NCBI RefSeq assembly: GCF_041260155.1 | Contig: NW_027248290.1 | Location: forward strand, 137,001-201,000 | From: Ptychodera flava | Taxonomy: Eukaryota > Hemichordata > Enteropneusta > Ptychoderidae | Length of the DNA: 64,000 nucleotides | Direction of reading: 5' to 3' | In this document: piece after piece, positions 24,601-35,709 of the stretch | Layout: every line of letters begins with the position of its first letter | Position numbering within the stretch: the first letter of the stretch is position 1 | The notes under the pieces: model-generated | What the model was told of the DNA's origin: nothing | Seen by the model: the letters and a program-made list of their open reading frames with translations, nothing else | Databases searched by the model: none | Program-made: the position numbers and the translations under genes

Positions 24601-25984
24601 AAGTGCTTTCTGTATCTTAGGTACCGTGTACTGATCGAGTATTGTCCTCGTGTTTAGAGTTCGATAGTCAATGCACATACGTATCGCCCCCGCTTTTTTC
24701 TCACAAGCACAATAGGTGAAGCATATGGGCTCTTTGACTCCTTTATTATACGGCATCTAACAATTCCTGGATGTGGGCTTCGTATCGTAGAAGTCCGCCG
24801 GTGCAATTCTCCGTGACCTCTCTTGAAAAGGGGTCGGGTCACTCAGGGGAATGCGATGTTCAATGGCCGACGTATGTCCCACATCCCAATTGTGTTGCGA
24901 AAACATATGCCGTCGTTGCTTAACTTCTCATTGATTCTGACCTTGTCCTCATAACTAAGCGGGGAGTCACCAAAGTCAACAATGAAGTCCGCTTCATTTT
25001 CCGTCTTGTCAGCACTGTCCTGTGCTGTCACTTTCGTTTGGTAACTGCCGCACTCAGTATTCCCCTCAGAGCCCTTTTGTTCTGGTTCAGGCATAAGTTC
25101 ACTGGGTTGTATGGGCCGCACCCATTCTGGTAAGACTAAGTCCGCAACAACACGTCTTGGCATGATGGTTATGTTATGTCTGGTATCATTATGCACAATG
25201 ACTTTCACTCGTTGGGTACTCCCTGGCAAGAGGGTGATGACACTGCTCTTTATTATCAATCCTCCTGGGGTGTGGTGATTGGATGGGGTTTTCCACCAAC
25301 ACAGTAGTTTCTGGCAATCCAATTATTCCTCTTCCTATACATGTCAATGGCATTGTTCTTCCACTCGGTATAGTAACGGGTCTCCTCCCTGCTAGCCTAA
25401 CAGGGCTGATCCGTCCATCATGGCCACACTTGTCAAAGGCATCTATCCTCTTGTATGCTTCAGTGAAGAGCGCTGCCATCGGCAATTTCTTCAGGTAATG
25501 CTTTCCCGCTATTTCTTTACATCTATGGGCCATATTACGAAATATACTAGTGTTGGTACCACAAATCACTGGTATGTCTCCAATTTGGTCACGGTTGGGT
25601 AACTAAAGCAAGTGTTTCACAAGTCTCCTCCACTCCAGCTACTTCCTTAGGGAACCGAATAGATACTGTAATATACCCATAGTACGGAACCACTTGATCA
25701 CCTGCACCACATACTACCAAGTCTTCAATTGGCTTGAGGCGGCAGTGAGACAGGTGTCGGTCATAAAACGAGCGCAAAATGAGCGTGACCTGGGAACCAC
25801 TGTCAAGTAAACACTGGCAACTGATTCCATCGACGAACACTTCTGTAGTCATACTATCGCCTACCAGCCCTTCAGGTAGTGGTTTGTTGGCTACGGAATG
25901 TTCGTTAACTTGTGCAATGTTGTCAATTTTGTCTTTCCTTTCTTCGTGTATATTACTGGGGCTACTCTCTTCTTGGACATCCAC
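21673..25984 (-). pseudogene. pol: Pol, copy A: protease, RT, RNase H, integrase (disrupted)
   Basis: The protease motif LLDSGSQVT is near 25800. RT (24756-24229) has VLDLKSGYYQI and the catalytic IYFDDLI. An RNase H end with VVTDNNPLTYVL precedes NADALSHRP. Integrase has an H-x-x-x-H/C-x-x-C zinc region (broken by a double frameshift near 22.85 kb) and core aspartates in VCIDFLT and HSDQGRSFE. After the D-D-E end, roughly 70 residues usual in this family appear to be missing before the GDRVLIRNVGLIGKHKLADRW module. A C-terminal RPKRQNAG...LTFDRMG tail closes pol. Many frame breaks; the RT-RNase H connection at 23.7-24.2 kb is not open. Confidence 0.85.
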
Positions 25985-25992
25985 CAGCCCCT

Positions 25993-27772
25993 CTACTGTT
26001 GGTGTCCTCGGTAGTTTCCCTTCGACTCAAAAAATGCTTGTGCGAACTTCTGCTTGACCAGCTGTAGGTCTGGATTATCCTTTCTGAAACATTTCTTCTC
26101 CGTATGTCCGTCCAAACCACAATTAAAGCAAAAGTTCAATTTCTTGAACATATCAGATCCCGCTGGGTTAGTACTCGACTCCGTTGCTGATGTCGACGTT
26201 TCTGGTGTTGGGGTGGAGGCTGGTGTCGATACTCGGGACTGGTTCTGCTCTCTCCTCCTGCGATTTTGCTGACGTGGTCGTTGCTGACTAGTTGGCGTTG
26301 ACCAGGTGTTACTCGAGGCTGGCTGTGTGGGTGGCTGGTTGTCATTTCCCTTCATCATCTGATCCATTACCTGCTGCACTACTTGCTGTATATCCGACTT
26401 ATCCAATGATTGCTTTACCACTGGTGCCGATGTTGCGGTTGCTTCAAAACTATCACAGATAGCGGTGTAATTTGTACTGGCACTCGGCGTTGTCCCCTTA
26501 TGGGCTCTGTTCTTAGCTTTCTCTTCTTGACGTGCTTCCTCCTTCCTTACCATCTGCATTAACTCGATGTAACCTGGCGGTTGGTTGAGCTTCGTGTCGA
26601 GTTGCAACGATGACAAGTGGCTTTCATTGTACAACACTCCATCGGTGAACTGTTTCAGGCGAAGGTAATCGGCCTCATACTCTTGACACTGCCTTGTCGT
26701 ATTGCTCGTTGCAACAGAGTCTGTAATTCCTGCACGTACTGAGAATGTGACCATTCGGGTTTCTGATAACACGACTGAAATGCCTTCAAAGACTCGGCAG
26801 GGGTAAGTCTTGTGCCATACGAACCCTCAAGGGCATCAAGGTAATCACGTACTGTCAAATTGGGTGCTGGGGTCAATGACCTAATAGTGTTCATAGCAGG
26901 TCCGGCTAAGCTTTCAGCAATACGCTTCTTCTTTTCTGCGTCTGATACATTCCACTCTTTGATCATTTGTTCTGCTTGCTCTGCCCAACTTTCATAGTCG
27001 TCTTCATTTACTGGTACTGGCAGCCTACCGGAGAAAACTCTCAGTTACGATACCACCCAGACTCATTAGTCCTTGGTTGCAGGTTAGGTCACAAGTTTCT
27101 CCATCATATCCATCCAAGCAGCATCAGGACCAGCTTGGCGTTGTGGTGGTGATCTGCTTGGGGGTCTTTCTCTCGGCTGGTAAGGCGTACTATTCCTGGG
27201 AGGGGTAGGCAATGAAACATATTCTGCTGGTTCTCTGTCCTGTACATCATCGTAGCCGTCAAATCCAGCCAATTGTGCTGGGGTCAACGGTGGTGGAGTC
27301 TTGATTGCCATCCGCCAATCACCCAAATCCTCCTTTATAGGTTCTGGTCCCTCCCTCATCCAGCGGTAAGTTGCTCCATCGCTGCCGGCCATATGCAGGA
27401 GCCTCCTCTCTGACATTGACCGAATGGGGGAACCTTAGCGTTTAAAAAAAACCGAGGCAACAGGAGTAAACATCCCAACACTAGTGTCGGCTCCACTCTT
27501 TTCATATGCCAAGAATCAGCCCATTCCCTCTTTGTGGCTGAGTGGCAAATCACACCTATTCCCCCTTCACATCTTAATATTTCTGTCAAGTCGGCATCTT
27601 TATATTCTCTGGTAATAAACTGCAATAAATCACTCACATCATTAATAGTTGCATGGGAAACCCAGAAAACTAATCCATGTCTAAGATCAATACCATTCTT
27701 ATCATATACTTCAACTGCTTTTCTCTCAAGCTCATAAATTTTGGTCAACAACAAAACAGAATAACAATGCAA
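25993..27772 (-). pseudogene. gag: Gag, PNMA-like, copy A (frameshifted)
   Basis: Spread over four overlapping frames. The N-terminal part (27772-27356) resembles the RRM-like start of PNMA proteins (a GIDLRHGLVFWVS strand, then an acidic helix). After a proline-rich linker comes the capsid block LRVFSGRLPVPVNEDDYESW followed by an AEKKKRIAESLAGPAMNTIR helix, matching the PNMA/Gypsy capsid start. The C-terminus has a CCHC knuckle (CFNCGLDGHTEKKC, about 26085-26130) and a basic tail. Gag ends at a TAG at 25993-25995 and pol continues in the -1 frame. It forms the particle in intact relatives. Frame breaks near 27.4, 27.0 and 26.7 kb. Confidence 0.8.
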
Positions 27773-27881
27773 TGCAATACTGATATCAACGGGTGTGGTC
27801 TTTTGTAATCTATACTCTTAACTGTTAAAAACACTACTGCAACATTAACTGTACGATAAATTACTCATTCAATCCAATATC

Positions 27882-27899
27882 ATCCCGGACAAGCCCCCA
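27882..27899 (-). promoter_or_regulatory. Primer-binding site, tRNA-Pro type
   Basis: Next to the 5' LTR, minus strand TGGGGGCTTGTCCGGGAT. It differs at one position from the well-known tRNA-Pro primer site (TGGGGGCTCGTCCGGGAT). It lies 4 bases inside the LTR edge. Confidence 0.75.
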
Positions 27900-27903
27900 A
27901 TTT

Positions 27904-29128
27904 TGTAACCGGGTAATTAAACTGACCTTGAATGTAGCCAGTCAATTAAACCCGACCAAAGTTCATATCACAAAATGAACAAACCAGGAAAGAATGATTA
28001 TCGTACGTACAATTTGCGTTGCAGTTTATATTAAGGTTTATTTCACTACAGCTAAAATCTCTACTACTAATGATAATAATAATAAAAGAATAAAAACACT
28101 GGTCTACAATGATTAAAACAATAACAGTATTACTGAAAATAATTTCCAGGCGCAAAATCTAAAGTTCATCCACCATAATAAAGTTCCAGATAATTCTAAA
28201 ATGGCTGTTGTCTAGGTTCATTCACTTAGCTATTGTTATATGGCTTTACAATGGCTTCTCCTTGAGTTGTAGGTCAATGTCCGTCCTGTTGCTATGACGA
28301 TGACAGTCTATCCAATAGGAAACTACGTTACACACACAGAGTCCTTCCAGACGCTCATCCCTGGGGATTTGATTATTCCAACCCTGGTAGCAATAGTCGA
28401 GTTGATGATTGATACGATACAGGCACTCCTTGCTGGCTCCTCAATCCGGCCACACAATAGGAACACACGCAGTGTATCAGTAATTCATTAACTGGATCTC
28501 CTCTGTAAGCACAGTCATGTAAAAGACCAATGGCAGTTATGTAAGCGTTTCCTTCTGTTTACACAATCTCATTCAGGATGAGACTAAGTCAACATGATAG
28601 CAAATACACTGTACAAAAATCCCATGAAACAAAGAACTAAAATCACAGAAAATTTCCTTCAAAATCAGAAAACCCAAATTTCAACATGTTAAATAAAACT
28701 TCACTACTATCATAAAGTACTACTAGAATCAAACTAACTACAGAATAACAACTTAGAAACTTTTCCACGTTAATTGGGAAACACATGGTCCTTCCATGTT
28801 TCAGCTTGAGGGGTGTGTCTCACACTTTGAGACTTTTAAAAGTTCATTGCTTTCAATACCAAAGTATTCAAATACACATACCTGTAAGCACAGTCATGTA
28901 AAAGACCAACCACGTTGTCTTGGAATTTTTTCTTGGTAGTAAAACGGATAATAATTCCTAAACGTACGTCCACACCAAAGTACTGTCTTCAAGCAGTGAA
29001 AATCAGTAGAGCATTGCAATGCATTGTGGGTGAAGACGCTATCAATGAAATTCCACACATGTGTCATCACACTCAAACAACACGCAGCAGACCTAATCAC
29101 ATGACTTACAATCGTAACCGGGGTTACA
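27904..29128 (-). repeat. 5' LTR of copy A, 1225 bp
   Basis: Plus-strand edges are TGTAACCGGG and CCGGGGTTACA, forming the short inverted ends of an LTR. It holds a 380-bp segment (28533-28912) bounded by a direct repeat of CAGTCATGTAAAAGACCAA that the 3' LTR lacks. Confidence 0.85.
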
Positions 29129-29239
<111 letters not shown>

Positions 29240-29450
29240 ACTGAATTATTCAATTTATATTCCACCTTTTGTTTCACCCTTGTTTCACACAGGAGGGGGG
29301 GTCACCTTGTTTTGAAAAGTTGGAATGTGAGGTCACCCTGTTTTCGAAAGTTAGAATAGGGGGGCGGGGGGTTCAGCTACTTTTTGACGTCGACAAAAAA
29401 TAATCCACCGTCCCCCTAGGCCGAAGAAACTGAACAGTCCCTAATACAAC

Positions 29451-29682
29451 GGTTGTGTTTACGAGAATTAGTAAAGATCAGACACTCAAAACAGGAGTAA
29501 ATCAGCGACGCTCAACCGACAGAGTATATGAGATTCATGGAAGATGGCATGGTGGTCGCAAGAGATCTCTTTCTTACCTCCATGCCATTTTCAATGAATC
29601 TCATATACTCTATCGGCTGAGTGTCGCTGATTGACTGGTGAATTGGAATGTCTGATCATTTTTCATTCTCGTAAACACAACC
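29451..29682. repeat. Foldback MITE, 232 bp, unit A
   Basis: Ends GGTTGTGTTTACGAGAAT and ATTCTCGTAAACACAACC are perfect inverted repeats. The arms continue inward through GAGTATATGAGATTCAT. The old inverted copy at 19.2 kb lacks it, so it inserted after that copy split off. Confidence 0.85.
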
Positions 29683-29884
29683 AAGCACCCTGCTCTGTGT
29701 ACCGCCATTCTCCTTGCGTCGAATGCCCCGAGAAAGCCCAAGACCAAGAATTGCTGTCTTGTTACACAAATTTGCCTTCATCCATCATAATGCATGGGTT
29801 TATTGCAGCAAATTTCCAAATAAAATTTTTGTCTTTATTCTCTTTAACTCTGTAGACCGCAAAAGTAGGTTGCACAGCCGACTG

Positions 29885-31412
29885 CCTTATGAAATTTTCT
29901 GTAGAAATTCTATTGAAAATGATGACAAAATTCAATGAAAGTGATACAGAATTTCTACAGAAATTCTACTGAACCTTTATGGAAATTAACGGAGTTTAAT
30001 GGAGTTTTGGCCCCCTTTTTCTGTAGAAATTCAACAGAATTTCTGTATCATTTCTGTAGAATTTACAGAATTTCTATGTAAATTCGATACACGTTCTACA
30101 GAATATCTGTAACACTATATTGAATTTATACCACATTCTACAGAATTTTTATGTAGAATTTCTGTAGAACGTATTTAATTTCTGCACTCTTTACAGAAGT
30201 TTGTTTGTCTTATACGAGTTCAATCTCTTAGAAAGTATGACAACAATATGTGTTAAACTTTTATTAAGTAAGGAGTACCACCTTATGATATTGCCATAGA
30301 TACCAATGCAATGAATTACTGCAAAACTCACAAAAAATCAGGCAGCAAGTAAATTAAACATGTAGTTTATTTCTAAAAGAATTATGATTAACAATCGTTC
30401 GAAACTTGATGAAACATACAGGGACTACAAAATATAAAGCAACCTACACATATGATGCAAGGCCTACCTCTCCAGTCTAGCAGTTTTGAGTTGTCAACTC
30501 AGCCAAGTGCATAATTAAACTGTTGTGTATCTTAACTCACGTAATTTCAGTTGATGCTGCAATGTGGATCCTTACAGTTGTGACATATTAGTGAGCTCCC
30601 TTCTCCATAACACTGTTAGAATCTTGCTAATGGACCTTGGATCCTAATTTTCCATGGAATTTGGAGTTGAACTTTAGTACTTTTCATAAGAGCCATGTGC
30701 ACTGTGGACTGCCTCAAGTTCAAATGAATAATGCGTGGCTACACTATTATGTAATCAGCCCATTGTAAAGGCAGGAAACTATTTGCATAACAAAGCAAAG
30801 GCACAGGTCAGCTCACTTGACCTAGGATCTAACAAAGAGAGTCAGGTTGGTCTGTGTACAGTCATGAAATGTACAAAAGCAATGGCAAAAGGGAATGGTA
30901 CAATTGAAACTGTATACATTTTCCTGGCACGTGTGTGTAAATGAAAATAACTTTTCAGAATTAAAGGGTACACGAGAATGTGCTTAGAACTCTCCATAGG
31001 TATATGTCACTACCTTTTCCATATTGAAACCAGCTATATATATGTCACTGAGTTCTTATCAAAGCTCATGCCAACATGCAAAAACATGAACTTAAGTCTG
31101 AAACAGTGTAAACTGTGGGAAAAAAAAACAGAAAAAAAATTTCCACAAAAGCTATGGAACTGAAAAATTCCATAAAAAATATGTTTAATTTCTGCAGATT
31201 TTCTACAGAAAATTATCAGCAAACTTCAATAGAATTTAAAGTTTCTATACACATTAAAATTCTATAAAATTTGAATTTTTCTACAGAATTGTATTGAAAA
31301 TTTTCAATTGAATTTCAATGGAAGCATATTTCAATCAGATTTCCATAAAATATACAGACTTTCTATAGAATATCAGAGTTCAATAGAATATCTACAGACT
31401 ATTTTCGTAAGG
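29885..31412. mobile_element. 1.53-kb foldback DNA transposon, only in unit A
   Basis: The left end CCTTATGAAAATT-like and right end (reverse complement CCTTACGAAAATAG) continue as inverted repeats containing TCTGTAGAWATTCTATTGAA. Both sub-terminal regions (29.89-30.2 and 31.19-31.4 kb) are dense in AATTTCTACAG/CTGTAGAAATT units. The empty site is seen in unit B at 39511-39516; a 2-3 bp duplication (TG or TGC) flanks the insertion. No transposase frame was found, so it is non-autonomous. Confidence 0.8.
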
Positions 31413-31984
31413 GTGCAGTGACCTGCAGTGAACGAGCACTGTGTGGTCGACGCCTAACGCATGTCCTTCGTTCTATGAACAGCCCAGATCAGTGGTGATC
31501 TCTCCTGATACAATACCAGGTCATTGTTGTCGCTAGCACAAAATAAGCCGGAAAGTTCAAATGCACTTGAATAGCATAAGTGCTAGCACTGTGCGTGTAT
31601 TAGCTTTAGTCTTGCCAGGGTCTAGCCGCGAAAAAGGCAGCTCACGGACGGCGGACGGCGGGCTGTGCGCGGTCTTTTCCTAATGTGTTGCTGTGAAGCA
31701 GCAGCCGCTACAGGCCAGCGCTGCAAAGAAAACAGGTCAGAAAAGCCAGCGCATTGCATATGGCTACAATAATTGCACCTAGCCTTGGTTCATTCTTAGC
31801 CCTGCCATGGTACCTTCTTAGATCCATGGCAATGCGGACAATACTGTGTTTTCCCAGCGCGGCGCGAGAGGCCTACTGCCTCCCGTCCAGCAGCTTCAAA
31901 GCCGGGACGCACACCATCGTTTTGCGGCTGTATCGGTCAGCCAGAACAAGCTCCTATATATATAATATATAATTTGCGGCTGTA
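31413..31984. other. Composite-repeat middle, no gene
   Basis: Shared with unit B (39520-40094) and, inverted and diverged, with 18.73-19.03 kb. A 72-codon frame at 31754 is not supported as coding. Confidence 0.5.
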
Positions 31985-32740
31985 TCAGTAAGTTAGAGCG
32001 AGGTCCTATGTACATAAAATTTTGCAGCTCTATCAGTAAGTCAGAGCGGCGTACTATGTATATACAATTTTGCAGCTCTATCAGTAAGTCAGAGCGAGGT
32101 TCTATGTATATAAAATTTTGCAGCTCTATCAGTAAGTCAGAACGAGGTACTAGGTATATAAAATTTTGCAGCTCTATCAGTAAGTCAGAACGAGGTTCTA
32201 TGTATATAAAATTTTGCAGCTCTATCAGTAAGTCAGAACGACGTTCTATGTATATAAAATTTTGCAGCTCTATCAGTAAGTCAGAACGAGGTTCTATGTA
32301 TATAAAATTTTGCAGCTCTATCAGTAAGTCAGAACGAGGTTCTATGTATATAAAATTTTGCAGCTCTATCAGTAAGTCAGAACGAGGTTCTATGTATATA
32401 AAATTTTGCAGCTCTATCAGTAAGTCAGAGCGAGGTACTATGTATATAAAATTTTGCAGCTCTATCAGTAAGTCAGAACGAGGTACTAGGTATATAAAAT
32501 TTTGCAGCTCTATCAGTAAGTCAGAACGAGGTTCTATGTATATAAAATTTTGCAGCTCTATCAGTAAGTCAGAACGAGGTTCTATGTATATAAAATTTTG
32601 CAGCTCTATCAGTAAGTCAGAACGAGGTCCAGCTGTATCAGTAAGTCAGAACGAGGTCCAGCTGTAGCATTAAGTCCGAACGAGGTTCGATATATATAAA
32701 ATTTTGCAGCTCTATCAGTAAGTAAGAACGACGTCCTATG
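31985..32740. repeat. 48-bp minisatellite, unit A
   Basis: Thirteen near-identical 48-bp units plus degenerate edges, with core ATTTTGCAGCTCTATCAGTA. Because 48 is a multiple of 3, one plus-strand frame stays open for 219 codons (32008-32667) as repeats of [15 protein letters not shown]. No start context, splice sites or partner exon were seen, so I do not call it a gene. Confidence 0.85.
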
Positions 32741-32804
32741 TATATAAAATTTTTCGCGGCGAGGCTCGATGTAATTTTCGAACCTTGTCCAGGCTCTATA
32801 GTCT

Positions 32805-32839
32805 ATGTATGTATGTATGTATGTATGTACGTATGTATG

Positions 32840-32922
<83 letters not shown>
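32805..32922. repeat. (TATG)n then (TA)n
   Basis: About 45 bp of TATG followed by about 75 bp of TA. Confidence 0.9.
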
Positions 32923-32926
<4 letters not shown>

Positions 32927-33010
32927 CGTCTCTCTATATACATTTTCCATCTCTTCTATCTCTAAAAGCAGCTTGATTGTGTAAATTAATTTTTTTACAT
33001 TTGGCGCCTC
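32923..33010 (+). repeat. Tail box, variant 1, unit A
   Basis: AATTCGTCTC...AGCAGCTTGATTG...TTACATTTGGCGCCTCGTAG. Here the middle reads CATCTCTTCTATCTCTAAAA. Confidence 0.7.
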
Positions 33011-33184
33011 GTAGTGCTGAGCTGAGTAAGTTTCTAACATACAGAACCTCGTTCTGATACAGCGATACTTCATCAGAACGAGGCTGTATATATAAGATTT
33101 TGCAGCGCTGTCAGATACTGTAACGTCAGCAGCTGCCTCGAAAACGAGGCTAAATGTAAAATCTTCGAGCTGTATCAAAGTCCG

Positions 33185-33412
33185 ATGTATGTATGTATGT
33201 ATGTATGATGTATGTATGTATGTATGTATGTATGTATGTATGTATGTATGTATGTATGTATGTATGTATGTATGTATGTATGTATGTGTAGTGTGTGTGT
33301 TTATGCATGTTTGTGCGAAATTATGTGTGTACGTGTATACGTATGATGTATGTATGAACGTGTGTATGTATTGTACATGTCTGAATGAATACACTCTATG
33401 CGTACGCGTATG

Positions 33413-33445
<33 letters not shown>
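33185..33445. repeat. (TATG)n, variant spacer and (TA)n
   Basis: About 105 bp of TATG, then a spacer with GTGTGTGTTTATGCATG and TGCGTACGCGTATGATTA, then TA. The same order occurs at 41.24-41.58 and 51.26-51.78 kb. Confidence 0.9.
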
Positions 33446-33451
<6 letters not shown>

Positions 33452-33477
33452 CTTATATTTATATATAATTTATATAT

Positions 33478-33568
33478 AATTCCTCTCTATATATACATTT
33501 TCCACCTTTTCTATATCTAAAAAAAGCTTGATTGTGTAAATTAATTTCTTTACATTTGGCGCCTCATA
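33478..33568 (+). repeat. Tail box, variant 2, unit A
   Basis: AATTCCTCTC...AAAAGCTTGATTG...ACATTTGGCGCCTCATAATT; the boundary after GGCGCC is shared with the boxes at 41.6 and 51.85 kb. Confidence 0.7.
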
Positions 33569-33784
33569 ATTCTATTTCTACTCTCTGTGTTAATTACAAA
33601 AAACTAAGCAATTTTCTATTTTCGGTTGTAATAAAGCTCAGTGATTAGCATGTTATCGGTAACTATGGTTTGTGTGACTAGGTTGCTGCGTTACAATGGA
33701 TTCAAACAATATTTGAGGTAAGAGTGATATTAATAGAAAATGAAGCAACTGATAATGACGTTGTTAAATTTTTTGTTGTTTTGT

Positions 33785-33850
33785 TGATGATGGATATGAT
33801 GATATAGATGACGATGATGATGATGATTTTGAGGATGATGATGATAGAGG
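33785..33850. repeat. GAT microsatellite, unit A
   Basis: Interrupted GATGATGAT. Equivalent arrays lie at 41910-41970 and 52158-52215. Confidence 0.85.
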
Positions 33851-34169
33851 ATACGTTGCAAAATATACATTTTATCGCCAGTTTTAATTAGCAAAGCAGT
33901 ATGCTTATACATTTTGACAATTTTATTAAGAATATGCACGGAAACCTTCACTCAATTATCATCAGAGCGAAGCCTTGTCACAATATTCTTTCTCACACAG
34001 GTCTTTGGAAGTGATCAAAATAAAGTGACAGTATTTGGAGAAAGTTCTGTATCGATCAGCTCAGAATTTCTTCTGTTATCACCACTGACGGATGGACTTT
34101 TCCACAGAGTAATTTGCAGGTAATTATGAAATTACAAACAATCGATTGCGCTTGCAATAAACATTCAGC

Positions 34170-35701
34170 TTCCCTGGGGCATCCGTTCAAACTGGTAGAT
34201 ACCAAGGGGACATATAAAAGCTGTCTTCTCCTTGTCTTCCTCCGCCATGGGTATCTGATAATAACCTGATTTCAAGTCCAGCACATCAAACCATGTACAC
34301 CCGTTTAGGCAAACCAGTGCTTTCTGTATCTTAGGTACCGTGTACTGATCGGGTATTGTCCTCGTGTTTAGAGTTCGATAGTCAATGCACATACGTATCG
34401 CCCCCGCTTTTTTTCTCACAAGCACAATAGGTGAAGCATATGGGCTCTTTGACTCCTTTATTATACCGGCATCTAACAATTCCTGGATGTGTCGCTTCGT
34501 ATCGTAGAAGTCCGCCGGTGCAATTCTCCGTGACCTCTCTTGAAAAGGGGTCGGGTCACTCAGGGGAATGCGATGTTCAATGGCCGACGTATGTCCCACA
34601 TCCCAATTGTGTTGCGAAAACATATGCCGTCGTTGCTTAACTTCTCATTGATTCTGACCTTGTCCTCATAACTAAGCGGGGAGTCACCAAAGTCAACAAT
34701 GAAATCCGCTTCATTTTCCTTCTTGTCAGCACTGTCCTGTGCTGTCACTTTCGGTTGGTAACTGCCGCACTCAGTATTCCCCTCAGAGCCCTTTTGTTCT
34801 GGTTCAGGCATAAGTTCACTTGGTTGTATGGGCCGCACCCATTCTGGTAAGACTAAGTCCGCAACAACACATCTTGGCATGATGGTTATGTTATGTCTGG
34901 TATCATTATGCACTAATGACTTTCACTCGTTGGGTTCTCCTGGCAAGAGGGTGATGACACTGCTCTTTATTATCAATCCTCCTGGGTGTGGTGATTGGAT
35001 GGGTTTTCCACCAACACAGTAGTTTCTGGCAATCCAATTATTCCTCTTCCTATACATGTCAATGGCATTGTTCTTCCACTCGGTATAGTAACGGGTCTCC
35101 TCCCTGCTAGCCTGACAGGGCTGATCCGTCCATCATGGCCACACTTGTCAAAGGCATCTATCCTCTTGTATGCTTCAGTGAAGAGCGCTGCAATCGGCAA
35201 TTTCTTCAGGTAATGCTTTCCCGCTATTTCTTTACATCTATGGGCCATATTACGAAATATACTAGTGTTGGTACCACAAATCACTGGTATGTCTCCACTT
35301 TGGTCACGGTGTAGGGTAACTAAAGCAAGTGTTTCACAAGTCTCCTCCACTCCAGCTACTTCCTTAGGGAACCGAATAGATACTGTAATATACCCATAGT
35401 ACGGAACCACTTGATCATCTGCACCACATACTACCAAGTCTTCAATTGGCTTGAGGCGGCAGTGAGACAGGTGTCAGTCATAAAACGAGCGCAAAATGAG
35501 GGTGACTTGGGAACCACTGTCGAGTAAACACTGGCAACTGATTCCATCGACAAACACTTCTGTAGTCATACTATCGCCTACCAGCCCTTCGGGTAGTGGT
35601 TTGTTGGCTACGGAATGTTCGTTAACTTGTGCAATGTTGTCAATTTTATCTTTCCTTTCTTCGTGTATATTACTGGGGCTACTCTCTTCTTGGACATCCA
35701 C
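34170..35701 (-). pseudogene. pol: Pol 5' part, copy B: protease and partial RT
   Basis: Protease (LLDSGSQVT, about 35500-35540), a spacer with the NDGICFRNTIGMWDIRRPLN block, and RT up to FYQFERMPQG-like residues, where the duplication breaks off. The start of RT is open here for 152 codons (34623-34165), while copy A has a break at the same place. The frame changes near 34.6, 34.95 and 35.45 kb. Confidence 0.8.
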
Positions 35702-35709
35702 CAGCCCCT

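Noticed and set aside
27084..27416. Proline-rich host protein
   Set aside because: It is the linker of the retrotransposon Gag, in frame with flanking PNMA-like parts except for indels.
31985..32740. CRISPR-like array
   Set aside because: Units are contiguous 48-bp tandem repeats without unique spacers, in eukaryotic DNA with no cas genes.
32609..33394. Minus-strand frame of 261 codons
   Set aside because: Made of the 48-bp minisatellite edge, (TA)n and (TATG)n read in reverse; no protein character.
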